From: Oscillospiraceae bacterium
GTDB taxonomy: Bacteria; Bacillota; Clostridia; Oscillospirales; Ruminococcaceae
Direction of reading: 5' to 3'
Assembly (NCBI GenBank): GCA_017468365.1
Contig: JAFUIS010000018.1
Coordinates: 124,001 to 188,000 of the forward strand
DNA length: 64,000 nt
Below the pieces are notes generated by a model, which saw nothing but the letters and a program-made list of their open reading frames with translations, was not told the origin of the DNA and ran no database searches. This document shows positions 60,462 through 64,000 of the stretch, piece after piece. The position numbers were made by a program, and so were the translations under genes. Each line of letters begins with the position of its first letter. The stretch's first letter is position 1.

Positions 60462-60487
60462 ATCCCGCCTTTTGGCGGGATTTTTTT
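60462..60487. terminator. Terminator between convergent genes
   Basis: Stem atcccgcc (60462-60469) with ggcgggat (60474-60481) and a T run. Confidence 0.9.
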
Positions 60488-61070
60488 ATATGGCTTTTAT
60501 CGCGATTTCAAGCGCTTTTGCAATGGTTTCGAGTTCCATGCTGGGTTTGTCCGTCGTCTGTTCCGGAATAAAAGGAACGTGGATGAAACAGGCCTTTGTT
60601 CCGGTGTTTTTAAAACGGTGAAGAACGGAATAGATAAGGTCATTGCAGACGTAGGTGCCCGCGGAATAGGAAACGGAAGAAGTGATTTCGGCTTCGGAAA
60701 CGGCGGCGGTCATTTTTCTGACCGGAAGGGTGGAAAAATATGCGTTTTCGCCGCCTTCGATTACGGGAACGTCTTTTGGCTGGTTGCCTTCGTTATCCGG
60801 AATGGAGGCGAAGCGAAGGTTGACGGCAACCATTTCGGGGGTCACACCGGTTCTTCCGCCTGCCTGACCGACGCAGATAACGGCATCGGCGTTCATTTCT
60901 TCGGCTTTTTCGATAACGGTATCCGCGGCTTTTCCGAACACGACGGGAACCTCGATTTTTGTGAGAGAAAAATCGCCGATTTCATCGGGAAGGAGTTTTA
61001 CCGCCTCCCAGGATGGATTGATTTTTTCTCCGCCGAAGGGTTCAAAACCGGTTATAAGAAGCTTTTTCAA
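60486..61070 (-). CDS. pcp: Pyroglutamyl-peptidase I
   Basis: Cysteine peptidase of 194 residues that removes N-terminal pyroglutamate. ITGFEPFGGEKINPSWEA is near 6-23. Catalytic Cys lies in SAGTYVCNDLIYS near 140 and His in FIHVPFIPEQ near 164; Glu is in TPEMVAVN near 78. The TTG at 61070 gives the standard N terminus (KKLLITGFEPFGG); a GTG at 61079 is an alternative. Confidence 0.92.
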   Translation of the reverse strand: MKKLLITGFEPFGGEKINPSWEAVKLLPDEIGDFSLTKIEVPVVFGKAADTVIEKAEEMNADAVICVGQAGGRTGVTPEMVAVNLRFASIPDNEGNQPKDVPVIEGGENAYFSTLPVRKMTAAVSEAEITSSVSYSAGTYVCNDLIYSVLHRFKNTGTKACFIHVPFIPEQTTDKPSMELETIAKALEIAIKAI

Positions 61071-61125
61071 AAATATCACCGCCGTAAAAAATTATGAATA
61101 TATATTACCACAACGGCGGAAAATA

Positions 61126-61896
61126 TCAAAACTGTTTTTTGATTTTTTGAAGAGCGCCTTTTTCAAGGCGGGAAACCTGCGCCTGGCTGATTCCGATTTG
61201 TGAGGCAACGTCGGTCTGGGTCTTTCCGTCAAAAAAGCGCATGGCGAGAATGTGTTTTTCCCTTGGAGAAAGGATCTTGAGTGCTTCCTTGAGCGAAATT
61301 TCTTCTATCCAGCCGGAGTCGGAATTTTTGTCGCTTATCTGATCCATCATGAAGATAGTATCGCCGGAATCGGAATAGACCGGTTCATAAAGCGATATGG
61401 GTTCCACCACCGCTTCAAGAGCGATAACAACGCGGCTTTTTGGCATTTTGAGAATCTGGGCTATTTCTTCCGCTTTGGGTTCGCGTCCGTGCTCATTGAT
61501 GAAATTTTCTTTCACCTGCATGGCGCGGTAAGCGATATCGCGCATTGAGCGGCTGACTCTTACAGAGTTGGAATCGCGTAAAAATCGCCTTATTTCACCG
61601 ATTATCATCGGAACGCCGTAGGTTGAAAAACGTACGTCAAGGTTTGGGTCAAAGTTGTCGATTGCCTTGATAAGGCCGATGCAGCCCACCTGAAAAAGGT
61701 CGTCAGGCGGTTCGCCGCGGCCGGTAAATTTTTGGACGACGCTTAAAACAAGGCGAAGATTTCCGTTTATCATCTTTTCGCGGGCGAATTTGTCACCGCT
61801 TTTTGCGAGCTTGAGGAGCTCGTTTTTTTCGCTTTCTTTGAGCACAGGAAGCTTAGCCGTGTTGATTCCGCATATCTCTACTTTTCCGTAATACAT
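61126..61896 (-). CDS. sigG: Forespore sigma factor SigG
   Basis: RNA polymerase sigma factor of late forespore development, 256 residues. The N terminus VEICGINTAKLPVL is the well-conserved SigG anti-sigma contact. Region 2 (DDLFQVGCIGLIKAIDNFDP near 65-84), region 3 and region 4.2 (TQTDVASQIGISQAQVSRLEKGAL near 228-251) are complete. It identifies the organism as spore-forming. No SigF promoter could be assigned with confidence upstream. Confidence 0.97.
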   Translation of the reverse strand: MYYGKVEICGINTAKLPVLKESEKNELLKLAKSGDKFAREKMINGNLRLVLSVVQKFTGRGEPPDDLFQVGCIGLIKAIDNFDPNLDVRFSTYGVPMIIGEIRRFLRDSNSVRVSRSMRDIAYRAMQVKENFINEHGREPKAEEIAQILKMPKSRVVIALEAVVEPISLYEPVYSDSGDTIFMMDQISDKNSDSGWIEEISLKEALKILSPREKHILAMRFFDGKTQTDVASQIGISQAQVSRLEKGALQKIKKQF

Positions 61897-61949
61897 ATCA
61901 AAATTCCCCGTTCGGTTTGTTTTTTTGCAAGGGTAATCATTGGCTTTTG

Positions 61950-62008
61950 AGCACGGATATATTCATTTGAGCACGGAAGAAAAAAACGGTAAATTTTTGA
62001 GCACGGAC
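61950..62008 (+). repeat. Three direct repeats TTTGAGCACGG
   Basis: The 11-base word occurs at 61950-61960, 61971-61981 and 61996-62006 in the interval between sigG and ylmC. Spacing is 21 and 25 bases. The core TGAGCAC is over-represented elsewhere in the window. It is either a protein-binding array or part of a genome-wide word. Confidence 0.6.
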
Positions 62009-62062
62009 AGGCAGAAAAAGGCAGGATTTTGCATAGATTTTTTTCGAAAGGGGAATGATACT

Positions 62063-62362
62063 ATGCGAACGACGCTTGAGGAATTGCGGCAAAAAGAAGT
62101 GGTGAACCTTGAGGACGGGTGCTGTTTCGGATTCGTTGACGACGTGATGATAGATACGGAAACGAGAAAAGTTTTTGCGGTCACGGTGCGAAAAAAGACG
62201 GGAATTTTCGGATTTTTCGGAAGGGGAGAGGAGCTTTCGGTAAGCTGGGACGAAATTGAAACAATAGGAAAGGACACCGTTCTTGTGAAAACGAAGGCGA
62301 AATTCAAAAGTTTTGAAAGAAAGGAAAATATTTTTCAAAAAATTTTAGATATTTTCTTATAA
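62063..62362 (+). CDS. ylmC: YlmC/YmxH-family sporulation protein (PRC barrel)
   Basis: Protein of 99 residues. MRTTLEELRQKEVVNLEDG leads into a PRC-barrel strand pattern (GFVDDVMIDTETRKVFAVTV) typical of the YlmC/YmxH group, which is found in most spore-formers. Role unknown. GAAAGGGG precedes the ATG at 62063; the open frame reaches back to 61940 through the repeat region without a start site. It sits beside sigG, on the opposite strand. Confidence 0.85.
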   Translation: MRTTLEELRQKEVVNLEDGCCFGFVDDVMIDTETRKVFAVTVRKKTGIFGFFGRGEELSVSWDEIETIGKDTVLVKTKAKFKSFERKENIFQKILDIFL

Positions 62363-62378
62363 TATATAGCAAAAACGG

Positions 62379-62407
62379 TTGCAAAGCGGCCGTTTTAGTG
62401 TTATAAT
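62379..62407 (+). promoter_or_regulatory. Promoter of rpsB-tsf
   Basis: TTGCAA (62379-62384), 17 bases, TATAAT (62402-62407). Confidence 0.82.
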
Positions 62408-62411
62408 CTAA

Positions 62412-62552
62412 TGGCTGGAAGACTGTACGCTAGAAGTGCGTCTTCTTAAAAGCACACACACTCCACAATCCTGTCGGTCGTTGACCGGAAAAAATTCCGG
62501 TTGCCGCCGGGAAATGACTGGAGTGGAGGTAATAACAAGGAGGAAAAAATTA
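62412..62552 (+). ncRNA. Structured leader of rpsB, possible S2-binding element
   Basis: About 140 transcribed bases with several helices. A long-range 7-bp pairing joins cactcca (62459-62465) and tggagtg (62519-62525). Inside it are a hairpin accgga/tccggt (about 62484-62500) and cctgtcgg/ccgccggg. A 5' hairpin gaag-acgc/gcgt-cttc lies at 62418-62446. rpsB leaders in several bacterial groups bind S2 to repress translation; whether this one belongs to a known class I cannot tell. Confidence 0.55.
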
Positions 62553-63275
62553 ATGTCCGTAGTATCTATGAAACAGCTGCTTGAAGCTGGTGTACACTTT
62601 GGTCACCAGACCCGCCGCTGGAACCCCAAAATGGCTCCGTATATCTTCACCGAAAGAAACGGAATCTACATCATCGACCTTCAGAAAACCGTTAAAAAAA
62701 TCGAGGAAGCTTATGCTTTCGTAAACGAAGTTTCTGCAGAAGGCAAATCCGTTCTTTTTGTCGGCACCAAAAAACAGGCTGCTGACTCTGTTCGTGAAGA
62801 AGCTGAAAGAGCAGGCGCTTACTTCGTAAACGCTCGTTGGCTCGGCGGTATGCTCACCAACTTCAAGACCATCAGAAGAAGAATCGCTCGTCTTCAGCAG
62901 CTCCGTAAAATGGAGGAAGACGGCACTTTCGACCGCCTTACCAAAAAAGAGGCAACCAAACTCACTCTCGAAATCGAGAAACTTGAGAAATTCCTCGGCG
63001 GTATCGAAGATATGACCGAGCTCCCCGGCGCTCTCTTCATTGTTGACTCCAGAAAAGAGAAAATCGCCGTTGCAGAAGCAAAAAAACTCGGTATTCCGAT
63101 CGTAGCTATTGTTGACACTAACTGCGACCCCGACGACGTTGACTACGTAATTCCCGGCAACGATGACGCTATCCGCGCTGTAAAACTTATCGCTGGTACC
63201 ATCGCTGACGCAATTATCGAAGGCAAACAGGGTGAACAGAATACTCCTGAAGAATCTGAAGAGGAGGCAGAATAA
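62553..63275 (+). CDS. rpsB: Ribosomal protein S2
   Basis: Small-subunit protein of 240 residues. [22 protein letters not shown] near 6-27 is the family signature, with [19 protein letters not shown] and [16 protein letters not shown] further on. An acidic tail (ESEEEAE) ends it. ACAAGGAGG precedes the ATG at 62553. Codon use is strongly biased. The structured leader suggests autoregulation by S2. Confidence 0.97.
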   Translation: MSVVSMKQLLEAGVHFGHQTRRWNPKMAPYIFTERNGIYIIDLQKTVKKIEEAYAFVNEVSAEGKSVLFVGTKKQAADSVREEAERAGAYFVNARWLGGMLTNFKTIRRRIARLQQLRKMEEDGTFDRLTKKEATKLTLEIEKLEKFLGGIEDMTELPGALFIVDSRKEKIAVAEAKKLGIPIVAIVDTNCDPDDVDYVIPGNDDAIRAVKLIAGTIADAIIEGKQGEQNTPEESEEEAE

Positions 63276-63276
63276 T

Positions 63277-64000
63277 ATGCCCTTTACCGCTCAAGACGTT
63301 AAAACTCTCCGTGAGATGACCGAATGCGGAATGCTCGACTGCAAAAAAGCACTTATCGAAACCGATGGTGATATGGAAAAAGCAGTAGAGTTCCTTCGCG
63401 AAAAAGGCCTTGCATCCGTTGCTAAAAAAGCAGGCAGAATTGCTGCAGAAGGTCTTGTTCTTGCATTTACCGATTCCGAAAAGAAAGTTTCCGTTGCTAT
63501 CGAAGTTAACTCCGAAACCGACTTTGTTTCCAAAAACGAAGATTTCCGTGAATTTGTAAAACTTGCAGGACAGGCTGTCATCGACAACGATCCTGCTGAC
63601 GTTGAAGCTCTTCTCGCATGTGTTGTTGACGGCAAAACCGTTGAAGAACACCTTCAGGACAGACAGCTTAAGATCCGTGAGAACCTTAAAGTTCGCCGTT
63701 TCGTTCGTTACGAAGGCGATGTCGCAACCTATGTTCACGGCGGCGGCACCATCGGCGTAATGGTAAAATTTGCAACTGACGTTGCAGATAAAGAGGGCTT
63801 TGCTGAATACGGCAAAGACGTTGCTATGCAGGTCGCTGCAGCAAACCCCGGTTACATCTGCGAACACTGCGTTCCTGCAGAAGTTATTGCTCATGAGAAA
63901 GAGATCCTCTTTGCTCAGATCAGCAACGACGAAAAACTTGCAAACAAACCCGATGCAGTTAAAGAAAAAATGGTTGAAGGCAGAATCGGCAAATTCTATA
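63277..64000 (+). CDS. tsf: Elongation factor Ts, 5' part
   Basis: Nucleotide exchange factor for EF-Tu; 241 codons are present and the gene runs off the window. The N-terminal UBA-like domain (VKTLREMTECGMLDCKKALIET near 8-29) and the dimerisation/core region (VEVNSETDFVSKNEDF) are clear. Its ribosome site (GAGGAGG) lies in the last codons of rpsB, one base separating the genes. It is cotranscribed with rpsB as in nearly all bacteria. Confidence 0.97.
   Translation, partial: MPFTAQDVKTLREMTECGMLDCKKALIETDGDMEKAVEFLREKGLASVAKKAGRIAAEGLVLAFTDSEKKVSVAIEVNSETDFVSKNEDFREFVKLAGQAVIDNDPADVEALLACVVDGKTVEEHLQDRQLKIRENLKVRRFVRYEGDVATYVHGGGTIGVMVKFATDVADKEGFAEYGKDVAMQVAAANPGYICEHCVPAEVIAHEKEILFAQISNDEKLANKPDAVKEKMVEGRIGKFY

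Noticed and set aside
61897-61950. SigF-type promoter of sigG
   Set aside because: A TGAATA box exists on the minus strand, but the matching minus-10 at correct spacing is poor, so no site is called.

Overview
The window looks like a chromosome segment of a moderate-GC, endospore-forming Firmicute of class Clostridia, most like an Oscillospiraceae/Ruminococcaceae-type gut anaerobe. The reasons are SigG, YlmC/YmxH, a YlbJ-like protein and SpoIID-type genes, together with PPi-dependent phosphofructokinase, ferredoxin-type and radical SAM enzymes, purine-rich Shine-Dalgarno sites, many TTG starts, and consensus sigma-A promoters. Coding is on both strands in short operons, most closed by clear intrinsic terminators. 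Nearly all of it is core genome: I see no prophage, IS element, CRISPR array or rRNA, and one tRNA. No gene-free stretch exceeds about 300 bases; the longest (about 260) lie at 10724-10982 and 35835-36096.

Layout. 1-1434: end of a possible divisome gene, then ftsZ. 1540-3748: three overlapping genes, SpoIID-like plus peptidoglycan-binding proteins. 3790-4737: an Xre regulator and two small membrane proteins behind a promoter flanked by two near-palindromic operators. 4774-8563: Ppx/GppA, then trxB-nadE-HD-ASCH. 8618-10723: small anchored protein, TetR regulator, NAD-dependent epimerase. 10900-16948: uvrBA with a LexA box, followed by a tandem pair of unrecognised proteins. 17083-19987: DivIVA-like protein (broken 3' end), RlmL-type methyltransferase, LCM-type methyltransferase. 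20047-25616: ComF, amidase, small Cys protein, YlbJ, toroid lipoprotein. 25660-31150: miscellaneous enzymes and ClpC.

31188-35834: ridA and tRNA-Gly on one strand, with two stand-alone EF-Tu G-domain-like proteins diverging from them, then an aldo/keto reductase, a frameshifted small membrane gene and a putP symporter gene cut by a TAA. 36097-43711: GT2 and GtrA glycosylation pair, pseudouridine synthase, guanine deaminase, YgiQ, GNAT, type-4 UDG, amidase. 43906-51320: the conserved phoH-ybeY-era-yqzL-recO-mutS2-ogt run and an AI-2E-type permease. 51371-52799: divergent TetR/SDR pair. 52860-60446: PPi-PFK, DUF4363/DUF421, lepB-miniprotein-mnmA, a promoter/leader peptide/terminator unit before a CorC-type transporter, ElaA and AIM24. 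60486-64000: pcp, sigG, ylmC, rpsB with a structured leader, and the start of tsf.

The most unusual items are the paired mini EF-Tu-like proteins (31790-32845), the acidic leader peptide and attenuator before the CorC/CNNM transporter (57791-57940), the duplicated protein pair after uvrBA (15794-16948), an over-represented TGAGCAC word that also builds two terminators, probable ATT starts, and three genes interrupted by single-base events.
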